This document shows positions 37,915 through 46,959 of a DNA stretch of 64,000 nt, piece after piece. Made by a program: the position numbers and the translations under genes. The DNA comes from Chryseobacterium indologenes. Lineage in GTDB: Bacteria; Bacteroidota; Bacteroidia; Flavobacteriales; Weeksellaceae. Every line of letters begins with the position of its first letter. Position 1 is the first letter of the stretch. A model generated the notes under the pieces. That model ran no database searches. It saw only the letters and a program-made list of their open reading frames with translations, and was not told where the DNA came from. The DNA lies in the NCBI GenBank assembly GCA_016025055.1, contig CP065590.1, forward strand, positions 4,154,001 to 4,218,000. Reading direction: 5' to 3'.

Positions 37915-40299
37915 TTATGTTATTTTGATTTTCACGCCCACAGAAACATTAATTCCGGCCATGGGGCTCAGAAATTTCAATTGGGAATTCTGAAGTCTGG
38001 CTTCTGTATTTAAAAGATTGCTTCCTGAGATATAATACTCTATACTTCCTATTTTCAGACTGCTATCCTCATAGGCAATACGGGCATTAAGAAGAGAAAA
38101 TGCCGGCATAGGAAGCTCCGGATTAATATTTTTTCCTAAATATTTTTGTTTTAAGTAATGGTCCAGCCCTACGTTGATGCTGAAATTCCGTATACTTCCC
38201 GTCAGGCTGAAACCGAAACGGCTTGTAGGCATATTGGGCATATAATCTCCGTCACTCCATTTCCTGATAGAACTGTCGGCAACACTGATGTTTCTGACCA
38301 GGTCATAATAAGAGCCTATCTCCCATTTTCCCAACTTCTGAAGATCGATTTTATAAGCTGCTTCCGCCTCTATTCCATTGATTTCGGTATCATCAGAACG
38401 CCATTCCTTAACCAGGAAAACTTCCCGTGACAGCCCGGTATGAGCCAGATAAATATAATTTTTATAATGGGTGTGATACCAATTGGCAGACAAGCGAAGG
38501 TTTTTTAAATTAAGTCCGCCTCCTATTTCTATCGTATTTGCAGTTTCTTTATCCAGTCTGTCATCTCCGTTTTCTTCCGTCAGGATGGCAAAATGGTTGT
38601 TTCCCGAGTACAGCTCGTTCACTTCAGGAGCTCTTTCCGAATGGTTATACTGTATTTTCAGATAAGCTTTCTTAAAGATATTCCATTGGGCTGCGGCATG
38701 GAGCTGGTGGAGGGTAAAATCTCTCCCGGTAAGATTTCCTCCGGAAAGTCCACGGCTTCTTTTGTACGCGTTATCTGCTTCGGCTCTGCGTTGTACATGG
38801 TCATTCCGGTACCCCAGATCCAATTCTAGAAAATTGAAATCAAGATGCTGCATGGTGAAAATTCCGATCTCACGACTGATGGTATTGGGCAGGTATCGTT
38901 GACTGCCTTTTCCGTCCATATTTCTGTATTGCATCTCCACACCTGTGGTTCCGGTCAGGAATTTGAGTTTTTTCTGAGCTATTTCAAGACGGCCGTTATG
39001 TTGTTGTATGATAAACTGATTGGCTCTGTATCGTTCAAGAAGTTCCGTATTTTTTGAAAAAACGCCCATATAATTCAGTTTTATACTGGCAATCGGGAAA
39101 TTATTGAAATTATATGCGGATTCAAATATTGCTTTATGAGAAAGGCTCTTGATATTGATCGGTAAATAGTCTATCTTTTTCTGAGGTTTGCCGTGAGTAT
39201 GGGCCGGCATTTTGGGCATTGCGTATCCGGGAACACCAAAATAAGAATATGAATTTTGATAAGCACCTCCCAAGTAGAAGGATTTCCCAATATAACTGGT
39301 TCCGATATAGAAGGAGTTGCTTTCGGAATGGCTGTTGGGAATGACACCGTCTTTTGTGGGAACAATGTCATTGATGCTGTTCACCTCACTTCTGTAACGA
39401 TCTTTTGAAGGATCCTGTCCGGGGATGTATTTATCATTTTTAGGATTTGGATAATATTTGCCGTCCAAAGGATTATAATACGTCGGACTAAAAGTATAAA
39501 GATCATCCTGCGAAAGTTCATATTCTATCATATGATCAATGGCAAACTGGCTGATATAAGGAAAAAGACTAGTATTTAGTACATTTCTGGAATCAACATT
39601 GAGCTGGCATAATGACTGAAGAATACTGTTGAAACCCACCAGATCCGGATCATAACACCGGCTGTCTTTCGATTTTCCCGGAATTCTTACAATATCTTGT
39701 TTCTGATTACTTGCTCCCACAGTGAGAACCCAGTTTTTAGTAAGGGCACCTTTAGCTGAAAAAGCCTGTCTTTGACCGCTATTGCTTCCTCCTTCCAACA
39801 TGGCATTGAGATTAAATTTTTTATCGGGAAGCTGCCGGGGAATATAATTTGTTTCAATATCTATGGCTCCTCCTATTGCTTTTCCTCCATACAATACCGA
39901 TGCGGAGTTTTTGTAAACATTGATGCTCTGCACATTATCCATTTCAATATCCATATTGAAATCCGGACTTATTCCTGAAAGGTCATTAACGGACATTCCG
40001 TTTTCAAGTACCCGAACCCTGTTGCCACTGAGGCTTCTGATTACCGGAGCTCCGGCATTAGGCCCATATCCGGAATTTTGGATCCCCGGAATTTTCCTCA
40101 AGGTTTCCCCTAACGTATTGGACTGGATGAAATCCAGGGTCTTCCTGGGAATATTGGTGACCTCGTGATGCAGTCTTCCTTGTACTTCTACAGATTCTAT
40201 GTCCTGTACGGTCTTTTGAGTAGTCTGTTTCTGAGCTTTTAAAACAGAAGGAGAAGAAATCAACCCACTTCCTATCAAAAAAATAACGGTTTTTTTCAT
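37915..40299 (-). CDS. TonB-dependent outer-membrane receptor, probably for zinc
   Basis: About 794 residues from the ATG at 40299 (MKKTVIFLIGSGLIS signal). The plug domain has TLGETLRKIPGIQNSG, RSLSGNRVRVLENGMS and SVLYGGKAIGGAIDIET. The C-terminal barrel ends in hydrophobic VGVKIKIT. It contains histidine-rich loop features (PAHTHGKPQ) and free Cys pairs (SRCYDPD, QSLCQLN), reminiscent of ZnuD-type metal receptors. A 9-3-9 inverted repeat 47 bases upstream matches those near the Zur-like gene at the right edge. I infer zinc uptake control, but the substrate is unproven. Confidence 0.85.
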   Translation of the reverse strand: MKKTVIFLIGSGLISSPSVLKAQKQTTQKTVQDIESVEVQGRLHHEVTNIPRKTLDFIQSNTLGETLRKIPGIQNSGYGPNAGAPVIRSLSGNRVRVLENGMSVNDLSGISPDFNMDIEMDNVQSINVYKNSASVLYGGKAIGGAIDIETNYIPRQLPDKKFNLNAMLEGGSNSGQRQAFSAKGALTKNWVLTVGASNQKQDIVRIPGKSKDSRCYDPDLVGFNSILQSLCQLNVDSRNVLNTSLFPYISQFAIDHMIEYELSQDDLYTFSPTYYNPLDGKYYPNPKNDKYIPGQDPSKDRYRSEVNSINDIVPTKDGVIPNSHSESNSFYIGTSYIGKSFYLGGAYQNSYSYFGVPGYAMPKMPAHTHGKPQKKIDYLPINIKSLSHKAIFESAYNFNNFPIASIKLNYMGVFSKNTELLERYRANQFIIQQHNGRLEIAQKKLKFLTGTTGVEMQYRNMDGKGSQRYLPNTISREIGIFTMQHLDFNFLELDLGYRNDHVQRRAEADNAYKRSRGLSGGNLTGRDFTLHQLHAAAQWNIFKKAYLKIQYNHSERAPEVNELYSGNNHFAILTEENGDDRLDKETANTIEIGGGLNLKNLRLSANWYHTHYKNYIYLAHTGLSREVFLVKEWRSDDTEINGIEAEAAYKIDLQKLGKWEIGSYYDLVRNISVADSSIRKWSDGDYMPNMPTSRFGFSLTGSIRNFSINVGLDHYLKQKYLGKNINPELPMPAFSLLNARIAYEDSSLKIGSIEYYISGSNLLNTEARLQNSQLKFLSPMAGINVSVGVKIKIT

Positions 40300-40345
40300 G
40301 TACACATGCTTTAATAATCCGGCAAAGCTAGATAATTTTATCTTT

Positions 40346-40366
40346 TAACGCAACAATGTTGCAATA
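40346..40366 (-). promoter_or_regulatory. Zur-type operator before the TonB receptor
   Basis: TAACGCAAC and GTTGCAATA are arms separated by AAT. The left arm is identical to that of the site at 63874-63894, and the right arm differs by one base. It lies 47-67 bases from the receptor start. Confidence 0.65.
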
Positions 40367-40475
40367 AAAAAATAACAGCATAGAACACGTTTATCCTTTG
40401 CTCAACCGGTAACTATTTGTTTTAAAGCTTAATAAACATACTGATTGCAATATATTTACCGTCTGGTTGTAAGGC

Positions 40476-40502
40476 AAAAAAAAACCGCCCTGAAAGAGCG
40501 GT
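40476..40502 (-). terminator. Terminator after the bacteriocin-like gene
   Basis: On the minus strand ACCGCTC-TTTCA-GGGCGGT (one G-T pair) is followed by nine T. It lies about 24 bases past the stop at 40526. Clear intrinsic terminator. Confidence 0.85.
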
Positions 40503-40525
40503 AGTAAATTTTTAATTTTGTTGTC

Positions 40526-40780
40526 TTAGCAAGTTCTTGCTCCACAATTAAGTACTCTGATGTGGATTACATGGTTAACTTCGCACTGTACTTGGCATAG
40601 TCCATTTTCTAAAACATTTACAACACCACCTACAGTTCCACCAATAACACCTCCGATGCCTCCAACAACACCTCCCACAGCGCCTACAACGCCTCCGATT
40701 AGTTGTCCGATTGGATCAAGAAGTCCTTCACCAGAAATTGATTTCATTTGGTTTCTGTCTAATTTTTTTAAGTTTTTCAT
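40526..40780 (-). CDS. Bacteriocin-like glycine-zipper peptide with leader
   Basis: An 84-residue peptide. A leader-like N terminus (MKNLKKLDRNQMKSISGEG) resembles the GG-type leaders of chryseobacterial bacteriocin-like peptides. Residues 25-54 form a glycine-zipper (GGVVGAVGGVVGGIGGVIGG), typical of membrane-active peptides. The C-terminal end has four cysteines at 62, 66, 79 and 84. It has its own terminator. No peptidase-containing ABC transporter or immunity gene was recognised nearby, so export would depend on genes elsewhere. Function as a bacteriocin is inferred from form only. Confidence 0.78.
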   Translation of the reverse strand: MKNLKKLDRNQMKSISGEGLLDPIGQLIGGVVGAVGGVVGGIGGVIGGTVGGVVNVLENGLCQVQCEVNHVIHIRVLNCGARTC

Positions 40781-41206
40781 AACTATAATTTTATATGATT
40801 AATACATCACGAATATAGGAATAAAAATAATACAACGTTATATTTTTTTGAATAAATTAATGTATCATTTATATAATTTAATATTTCATTAATATAAAGG
40901 TAATTTGATGCAAAAGTCATTTTGTTTTATATCTGATTGATTTTCTAAAAGTTAAAAAACATATCTCAAATTTGAAAATTTAGAGTTATTAATTTTTAAA
41001 CAAATAACATATATTGATAAATTTTTCTCAAAATGAATTAATGATTATTATGACAACGAAACTAAAAGAATTCATCTCTTTTTTAAGCTTATATATTGTT
41101 ATAAACAGTTTCAAAAATTGAATTTGATTATTTCATCAGGTAAAAGCTGCTCTTATGATTGATATTAGGAAGCAAATTTTGTATTTTTGCTGACATACTT
41201 TTAGCA
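40781..41206. promoter_or_regulatory. AT-rich divergent promoter region between peptide and LexA-like gene
   Basis: About 425 bases with no gene. Near the right end, TATTTTTG at 41182-41189 (TAnnTTTG type) is 18-25 bases before the regulator's ATG, in the same position and context (TTTTGTATTTTTG) as in the paralogue's promoter at 36437. The left part should hold the peptide's promoter, which I could not place. Confidence 0.5.
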
Positions 41207-41992
41207 ATGTCAATTTTTTCAAATAATATACGCTTTTTAAGAGCCAGAAGAAAGCTCTCTCAGCAGAATGTAGCCGATGAACTGATGATTTCCCGTGTAC
41301 GATATTCCAAATACGAAAACGGAATCTCTGAACCTCCTATTGAGCTGCTGATTAAAATTTCCAAATACTTTCACACCAGTATCGATTTGTTATTGTCCGT
41401 AGATATTCAGAAATATCCTATGGATGAAATGATGAAGCTTCCGGATAACAGGATCGTTCTTCCTGTTGCTGTAGACGACCTGGGAAATGACACTATTGAA
41501 ATCATTCCTCAGAAAGCATCCATGGGATATCTGGAAGGCTATAGTGATGTGGAATATATTGAGAGCCTGCAAAGAATTGCACTCCCCTTTCTTACCAATG
41601 GTAAATACAGAGCCTTTCCGGCAGACGGGGATTCTATGCCGCCATTCAGAAGCGGTTCCTATATTGTAGGAAAATATGTAGAAGGTATCAACGACCTGAA
41701 GCCTGGTAAGACGTATGTTTTTGTAACATTGAACGACGGGATTACCTATAAACGTTTTAAAGAAAGAAAAGACAGTTCAATCTGTGTAAGTGCAGATAAT
41801 TCTTTCTATGAACCTTATGATATTCCTTTTGATGAAGTAGTGGAAATCTGGCAGTACGCCTCAGGTATTTTCCCTGAAGATTTTGAGCCCGGCGATTATG
41901 AAAGCTACAATTTCAAAGAAATGTTCCGCGAACTGAGACAGGATATCAAAGATCTGGATCGTAAAGTTTCCGGCCGTCGCAAAAAAGCATAA
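41207..41992 (+). CDS. LexA-like XRE/S24 transcriptional regulator (paralogue)
   Basis: About 261 residues from the ATG at 41207 (MSIFSNNIRFLRARR). It is collinear with the regulator at 36463: HTH KLSQQNVADELMISRVRYSK, then an S24 domain with GDSMPPF and ITYKRF keeping the Ser/Lys pair, and KASMGYLEGY at the cleavage-site position. Roughly two thirds of residues appear identical to the paralogue. It is divergent from the bacteriocin-like peptide gene, so it may regulate that gene. The upstream in-frame TTG at 41159 is unlikely as start. Confidence 0.85.
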   Translation: MSIFSNNIRFLRARRKLSQQNVADELMISRVRYSKYENGISEPPIELLIKISKYFHTSIDLLLSVDIQKYPMDEMMKLPDNRIVLPVAVDDLGNDTIEIIPQKASMGYLEGYSDVEYIESLQRIALPFLTNGKYRAFPADGDSMPPFRSGSYIVGKYVEGINDLKPGKTYVFVTLNDGITYKRFKERKDSSICVSADNSFYEPYDIPFDEVVEIWQYASGIFPEDFEPGDYESYNFKEMFRELRQDIKDLDRKVSGRRKKA

Positions 41993-42019
41993 TATATTTT
42001 TCCTTACCTATAAAACAAA

Positions 42020-42052
42020 TACCCCTTTTCCATACTTTTTGGAAAAGGGGTA
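42020..42052. terminator. Bidirectional terminator
   Basis: A 12-base perfect stem (TACCCCTTTTCC with GGAAAAGGGGTA) and a 9-base loop, between the LexA-like gene (right-reading) and the ferritin-like gene (left-reading). Confidence 0.85.
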
Positions 42053-42079
42053 CATCATCTTAGTCAAAATATCACACCA

Positions 42080-42895
42080 CTAAACTATAAATAAGGAAGC
42101 GATCGTCTGAGCATCGCTTCCGCTTAGAATTTCATCATATGCTGCAGAACCCGCAGCGGCTCCAAATAAAGTTGCGGTATTGTAGCCTGCCTGATTGGTA
42201 TTATCTTCTCCTGCATACACTGCGTTGGTGGAAGAAGGCATATTTCCGCCGTTGGCCAACTCTATCCAGCCTTTATTGGCTCTCATTCTTCTTACCTGAG
42301 AAGCATGTCTTGCCTCTACGGAATGAATCTGTAAAGCCGCCTGCAGGACCACTTTATTAGACATTACATTTCCCGCCTGCCCTTTATATGCTCTTACACC
42401 AGTGTCTTCGAAAGCTTGAGCCAGAATAAGAAACTGGTTATAATCGGTAAACGGGGAAAAATTTCCATTGGCTGTAAAGTCAAAATTGGGCTTTGCACCG
42501 GGTGTGGTTCCTAAAGAAGTCAACGTGCTCTTTAAAAAATTGACATGCGCAGATTCGTGTTTTGAAATCTGCATAAAAACCGCTCTGTCGGAATTAGGGA
42601 TCAATCCTGCTTTAGATAATCCCATACTGTAATATTCGTTTTCCAGGTATTCCAGCACCAGGGCCAGTTGTAAAGCATCGGTTAACGTGCTTTTTAAAAA
42701 GGTTGAAGTTCCCTGAATTTTCTGTGTTTCTGCCTTTGCAGGCGAAGCCATCATCCCTGCCAGCCCAAGAGGAACTGAAGCGACGGCCGCTTTTTTACCG
42801 AATGCAGAAATATTGGTGATAGCGTCTAATCTTGTGGCTTCCGTGGTAAAGAATTTATCATGGGAAAGCTTATCTAGTAATTTAAGAATATTCAT
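42080..42895 (-). CDS. Ferritin-like domain protein (Ferritin_2 type), exported
   Basis: A 271-residue protein. An unusual long N terminus precedes a hydrophobic segment (KKAAVASVPLGLAGMMASPAKAE) that could be an export signal with Ala-x-Ala. The four-helix ferritin-like domain has the Glu/His ligands in LEYLENEYY, SKHESAHVNFL, AQAFEDTGVRAY and HSVEARHASQVRR. The family includes desiccation-related proteins. It is cotranscribed with the second ferritin-like gene (26-base gap). The metal is unknown. Confidence 0.85.
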   Translation of the reverse strand: MNILKLLDKLSHDKFFTTEATRLDAITNISAFGKKAAVASVPLGLAGMMASPAKAETQKIQGTSTFLKSTLTDALQLALVLEYLENEYYSMGLSKAGLIPNSDRAVFMQISKHESAHVNFLKSTLTSLGTTPGAKPNFDFTANGNFSPFTDYNQFLILAQAFEDTGVRAYKGQAGNVMSNKVVLQAALQIHSVEARHASQVRRMRANKGWIELANGGNMPSSTNAVYAGEDNTNQAGYNTATLFGAAAGSAAYDEILSGSDAQTIASLFIV

Positions 42896-42920
42896 AATAA
42901 TAAGATTTAAGGGTGAATGA

Positions 42921-43634
42921 TTAATTAATACCTCTTTCTTTCCATGTGAAAGGTGTTTTGATAAATCCTCCTGCAGCCATCACGATGTCTTTAGGTTCTT
43001 TGGCCAGATCCAGCCCGTTGGCGTCAATGACATCATCTCCGGAAAAATCCGCAGATCCGGGATTGATCAGATTTCTTATAGCTGAAGCGTGCCTTGCTTC
43101 TACTGAAACTATTTTTCCGGCAATCACCAGATAATCCGGATTGGAAATATATTTTCCGGCTCCGTTATAAGCGGCTACTCCCGTGTCTTCCAATGCTTTT
43201 GAAGTTGCTAATACAGAATTCCTGTCGTTAAAATTGACGTTAGAATACTGAAATTCCAGTTTAGGAAGTACATTTTGAGTCACACCACTAATGGCTGCCT
43301 TAAAGAAATCACGATGCACTACCTCATGATGATAAAGATCTGTAAAGATCTCTTTTTCAATACTGGAAATCCCTGAATAAAAATTATTGACCACTTTCGT
43401 ATAGAAATCTGCTTCCAGTTGCTCCAGAGCATAGGCATAATTTAATATTGCCACATCTCCTGTTCCGAGGTCGAACACTGCACTGTTGCCCGGATCCTGA
43501 AAATTATCATCATCTGTACAGCCTATGATGGTAAGTCCCGCTACAGCCAGACCTATTCCACTTAATTTTAAAAAGTTTCTTCTGCTGGTATCCAGGGTTG
43601 CACCCTGATTAGAAACCTGAATTGTTTTTTTCAT
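42921..43634 (-). CDS. Ferritin-like domain protein with Tat signal
   Basis: A 237-residue protein. A twin-arginine motif (SRRNFLKLSG) and a hydrophobic segment end in IIGC, so a Tat-exported lipoprotein is likely. The ferritin-like helices have YALEQLEADFY, HHEVVHRDFF, ALEDTGVAAYNG and VSVEARHASAIR, with the same ligand pattern as the neighbour. It is the upstream gene of the pair, near a fasciclin gene and a divergent sigma factor, a neighbourhood common in flavobacteria. Confidence 0.88.
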   Translation of the reverse strand: MKKTIQVSNQGATLDTSRRNFLKLSGIGLAVAGLTIIGCTDDDNFQDPGNSAVFDLGTGDVAILNYAYALEQLEADFYTKVVNNFYSGISSIEKEIFTDLYHHEVVHRDFFKAAISGVTQNVLPKLEFQYSNVNFNDRNSVLATSKALEDTGVAAYNGAGKYISNPDYLVIAGKIVSVEARHASAIRNLINPGSADFSGDDVIDANGLDLAKEPKDIVMAAGGFIKTPFTWKERGIN

Positions 43635-43667
43635 AATATTTATTTTTTAAGTGTTTGATATAAGAAA

Positions 43668-43690
43668 AGCAGCATAAACATTATGCTGCT
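43668..43690 (-). terminator. Terminator after the fasciclin gene
   Basis: A 10-base perfect stem (AGCAGCATAA with TTATGCTGCT) and a 3-base loop, with T on the minus-strand 3' side, immediately past the stop at 43699. Confidence 0.75.
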
Positions 43691-43698
43691 CAAAAAAA

Positions 43699-44268
43699 CT
43701 ATGGCATTAACACCGTATCTATCACATGAATCACACCATTAGATTGGTTCACATCAGCGATGGTCACTTTTGCATTATTTCCTTTGGCATCTTTGATATA
43801 AAGATCTTTACCTTTTGTCCAGAATGTAACATCCTCTCCTTCTACTGTTTTCATCATACTTTTTCCTTTTCCTGCAGCTACCGCAGCCCATATGTCTTTA
43901 GCACTGTACTTTCCTGATAAAACATGATAAGTCAGTATTTTGGTAAGCGTGGCTTTATTTTCCGGCTTCACCAGATTTTCTACAGTTCCTTTCGGAAGTT
44001 TGGCAAATGCAGCATCTGTAGGTGCCAAAACCGTGAATGGACCCGCGCCTTGTAATGTTTCTACCAGACCGGCAGCTTTTACAGCAGCAACAAGTGTTTT
44101 GTGGTCTTTGGAATTCACCGCATTTTCAATAATATTTTTAGACGGATACATGGCAGCTCCACCTACCATTACCGTTTTTTCTTTCATCGTTTGTGCATTT
44201 ACCTTCCCGCTAAAAGCAAATGATAAAGCTACCATTGCTAAAACTGTGATTTTTGATTGTGTGTTCAT
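43699..44268 (-). CDS. Exported fasciclin (FAS1) domain protein
   Basis: About 189 residues from the ATG at 44268 (MNTQSKITVLAMVALSFAF signal ending VNAQ). The upstream codons are AT-rich leader. A single FAS1 domain shows H1-like GPFTVLAPTDAAFAKLP, LTYHVLSGKYSA and the final NGVIHVIDTVLMP. Such proteins are secreted adhesion-like modules. It stands divergent from the sigma factor gene, which may control it. Confidence 0.9.
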   Translation of the reverse strand: MNTQSKITVLAMVALSFAFSGKVNAQTMKEKTVMVGGAAMYPSKNIIENAVNSKDHKTLVAAVKAAGLVETLQGAGPFTVLAPTDAAFAKLPKGTVENLVKPENKATLTKILTYHVLSGKYSAKDIWAAVAAGKGKSMMKTVEGEDVTFWTKGKDLYIKDAKGNNAKVTIADVNQSNGVIHVIDTVLMP

Positions 44269-44567
44269 TGCGTTGATTTTTTTAATTAATATGAAATTTT
44301 GTGTTCTTAATTTCATTTACGAGGAAGGTTTTTATTTAGATTTAAAAAATGCAACTATTTATTTAAATAACTGAAAAACAGTTATTTATTTTTACATCCA
44401 ACATCCAAAACATTATTTTTTTAATTAACTATTAAAGGTTACGGGATATTTTTATCGTTACTTCAGATAAAAAACACGGGATAGAATAACATTTTTAACG
44501 AAAATGGAATTAAACAAAAGAATTTTTAAAATTTATTGGTCATATCTATAATTTTATTACATTTGGA

Positions 44568-45133
44568 ATGAAAAAACAAGAACTATTAAAACAAACTATT
44601 CTGAAGAGGAACTTATCGTTTTACTTAAAGAAAAAAACGAGGCAGGTTTTCATCATTTGTATGACCACTATTCCGGGGCATTATATGGTGTGATCCTTCG
44701 AATTGTTCAGTCTAAAGAATACACTGAAGAAATCATTCAGGATGTTTTTGTAAAAATCTGGAATTCCATTCACCAGTATGATGCTGCCAAAGGCAGATTT
44801 TATACCTGGATGATCAATATTGCCCGCAATACCGCCATCGATTATTTAAAATCAAAAGGTTTTCAGAACGAATTGAAGAACCAACCGCTTCCGGATTTCG
44901 TATATAATACCACAGAGCTTTCTACCACCAACCAATCATCCGACTATATCGGATTTAATAATGTGCTTGAAGGACTGGAAATTGATAAACAGGAACTTAT
45001 CAATCTGGCTTATTATCAGGGATATACCCAAAACGAAATATCCGAAAAACTGAAGATACCGCTGGGAACGGTAAAAACGAAAATGCGGAATGCATTGATG
45101 AAATTAAAAGATTTGCTTAAAGATTATCAATAA
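44568..45133 (+). pseudogene. ECF-type RNA polymerase sigma factor (frameshift near start)
   Basis: About 188 residues when repaired. Region 2 shows FHHLYDHYSGALYGVILRIV, EEIIQDVFVKIWNSIHQYD and FYTWMINIARNTAIDYLKSK. Region 4 shows LIDKQELINLAYYQGYTQNE and LKIPLGTVKTKMRNALMKLK. The ATG at 44568 is in a different frame from the rest. One more A in the run 44571-44576 gives an unbroken start (MKKTRTIKTNYSEEELIVLL). Without repair, only a TTG at 44657 inside region 2 opens the frame, which would be too short. An anti-sigma gene follows 1 base later. Confidence 0.85.
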
Positions 45134-45134
45134 A

Positions 45135-45944
45135 TTGAACACTAAAGAATACATATCATCCGGAATTATAGAATCTTATATTCTAGGCCATGCTTCTCCT
45201 GAGGAAGCGGGGATTTTGGAGTGTGTGATGAAGAATAATGCTGAAGTAAAAGCGGCTTTTGAAGAAGCTCAACTCACTTTGGAACATCTTGCTACAGCGC
45301 AGGCTGTAACACCTCCAAGCGATTTAAAATCTAAAATCTGGAATAAAATCCAACAGGAACAGACGACTGAAGAAATAAAACCTGTCGTTTCTACAGATAT
45401 TCCTGCAGCAAAACCTCAGGAAGAAATTAAAATTCAGGGGAACAGCAACTGGAAAATCTTTGCTATCGCTGCTTCCGTATTATTTTTATTAAGTATTGGA
45501 GGCAATCTTTTCTGGATGAATACCCAATCCGAAACAAAAGAGGAAATGGCAAAAATAAAGGCTGAAAAGCAATCTCAGGATATTGCCATGCAAAAGATGA
45601 ACAGGAAAATGGAAATGTTTTCTAATCCTGACATGCAGATGGTAATGCTCAAAGGCGTAGAAAAACACGCCGATTCAAAAGCGATGGTTTTCTGGGATAA
45701 AAAAACAAAAGAGGTCTACCTGAATGCTGAAAATCTCCCAAAAGCACCTGAAGGAATGCAATACCAGCTTTGGGCAATCGAAGACGGAAAACCCGTCAAT
45801 GCAGGAATGTACACCGAAGAAAAGGATACCAAAATTGCACTGGCCAATATTCCAAAAGCTCAGGCATTCGCCATTACCCTCGAGAAACAAGGCGGAAGCG
45901 CAGTTCCTACGATGGAAAACATGTACGTAATGGGCGGAATTTAG
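45135..45944 (+). CDS. Anti-sigma factor (RskA-like)
   Basis: A 269-residue membrane protein. It begins at TTG 45135 (MNTKEYISSGIIESYILGHA), 1 base after the sigma factor stop. An N-terminal zinc-less anti-sigma domain is followed by a membrane helix (about 112-130, IFAIAASVLFLLSIGGNLF) and a periplasmic RskA-type C-terminal domain (MVFWDKKTKEVYLNAENLP, YQLWAIEDGKPVNAGMY). It holds the partner sigma factor inactive. Coupling to the sigma gene is certain by spacing. Confidence 0.9.
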   Translation: MNTKEYISSGIIESYILGHASPEEAGILECVMKNNAEVKAAFEEAQLTLEHLATAQAVTPPSDLKSKIWNKIQQEQTTEEIKPVVSTDIPAAKPQEEIKIQGNSNWKIFAIAASVLFLLSIGGNLFWMNTQSETKEEMAKIKAEKQSQDIAMQKMNRKMEMFSNPDMQMVMLKGVEKHADSKAMVFWDKKTKEVYLNAENLPKAPEGMQYQLWAIEDGKPVNAGMYTEEKDTKIALANIPKAQAFAITLEKQGGSAVPTMENMYVMGGI

Positions 45945-45961
45945 CATTGACAAAATAAAAA

Positions 45962-45979
45962 CCCGGAATTTCTTCCGGG
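45962..45979 (+). terminator. Hairpin after the anti-sigma gene
   Basis: A perfect 7-base stem (CCCGGAA with TTCCGGG) and loop TTTC, 18 bases past the stop codon. The T tract is weak. Confidence 0.6.
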
Positions 45980-46129
45980 CAATCAAATATCGAATGGTAA
46001 AAAATGGAAAATCTGTGACCTGCAATCTGGAATTCTATACAATTCCAATAATGTACAAATTTCAGTTTCCATAATTTTTAAGATTTATTTTCTATTTTTT
46101 CTACTGTTAAAAAACAAAAAATACTGTAT

Positions 46130-46912
46130 TTATTCTCCTTTAAAATGAGGCTCTCTCTTTTCTATGAAGGCACTTATCCCTTCGTGATGATCTTCTGTTG
46201 AAAATAATTCTCCAAACAAGGCGGCTTCCTGTTTCAGCCCGTCGTTAATGTGCAATTCAAACCCGGTATTTAGGGATTGTTTTGCCTTTGCAACGGCTAC
46301 AGGTCCTCGGGAAGCAATTGTTTCAGCCAATTTCTGCGCTTCGTTCAAAAGATCTTCCGGGGCAATCACTTGATTGACAAAACCAAATTCCCTGCATTGC
46401 AGGGCAGAATAAAATTCTCCCGAAAACACCATCTCTCTTGCCTTATAAAGTCCTACTGCTCTTGGAAGACGTTGTGTCCCTCCAAAACATGGCAGCAATC
46501 CCAGACTAACTTCAGGAAGTCCGAATTTTGCTTTTTCGCTCGCTAAAATAATATCACAGGACAAAGCAAGTTCACATCCGCCGCCCAATGCAAAGCCATT
46601 AACGGCTGCAATCACGGCAAATGGCAGAGATTCAATGGCATTAAATGCTGTTTGGGCTGTGATTGAAAATTCTTCCGCCTGTTGAGGAGTCATCTTCTGC
46701 ATCGCTTTAATATCGGCTCCTGCTACAAAAGCCTTTTCTCCGGAACCGGTAATGATCAGCACACGGATATTTTTATCAGATTTAATATGGCCGGCCAATA
46801 AAGCAAGCTCCTGTAAAACCTTTTCGTTTAAAGCATTTAATGCCTGTGGCCGGTTGATGGTTACAACACCGACATGGTTGTTTTGTTGGTATATTAATGT
46901 TTCAAATTCCAT
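46130..46912 (-). CDS. Enoyl-CoA hydratase/isomerase family (short-chain)
   Basis: A 260-residue crotonase. The oxyanion loop is AFVAGADIKAM and GFALGGGCELALSCDI. The catalytic glutamates fit FGLPEVSLGLLPCFGGTQRL. It probably hydrates methacrylyl-CoA or a related acyl-CoA in valine degradation. It is the last gene of the leftward valine/propionate run, 47 bases after mmsB. Confidence 0.9.
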   Translation of the reverse strand: MEFETLIYQQNNHVGVVTINRPQALNALNEKVLQELALLAGHIKSDKNIRVLIITGSGEKAFVAGADIKAMQKMTPQQAEEFSITAQTAFNAIESLPFAVIAAVNGFALGGGCELALSCDIILASEKAKFGLPEVSLGLLPCFGGTQRLPRAVGLYKAREMVFSGEFYSALQCREFGFVNQVIAPEDLLNEAQKLAETIASRGPVAVAKAKQSLNTGFELHINDGLKQEAALFGELFSTEDHHEGISAFIEKREPHFKGE

Positions 46913-46959
46913 GATGTTAAGTTGAAAGTTATATATTGAACATGATCAAGGAAACTCCT

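Noticed and set aside
40560..40802. Plus-strand Pro/Thr-rich frame
   Set aside because: It is the antisense reading of the Gly/Val repeat in the bacteriocin-like gene.
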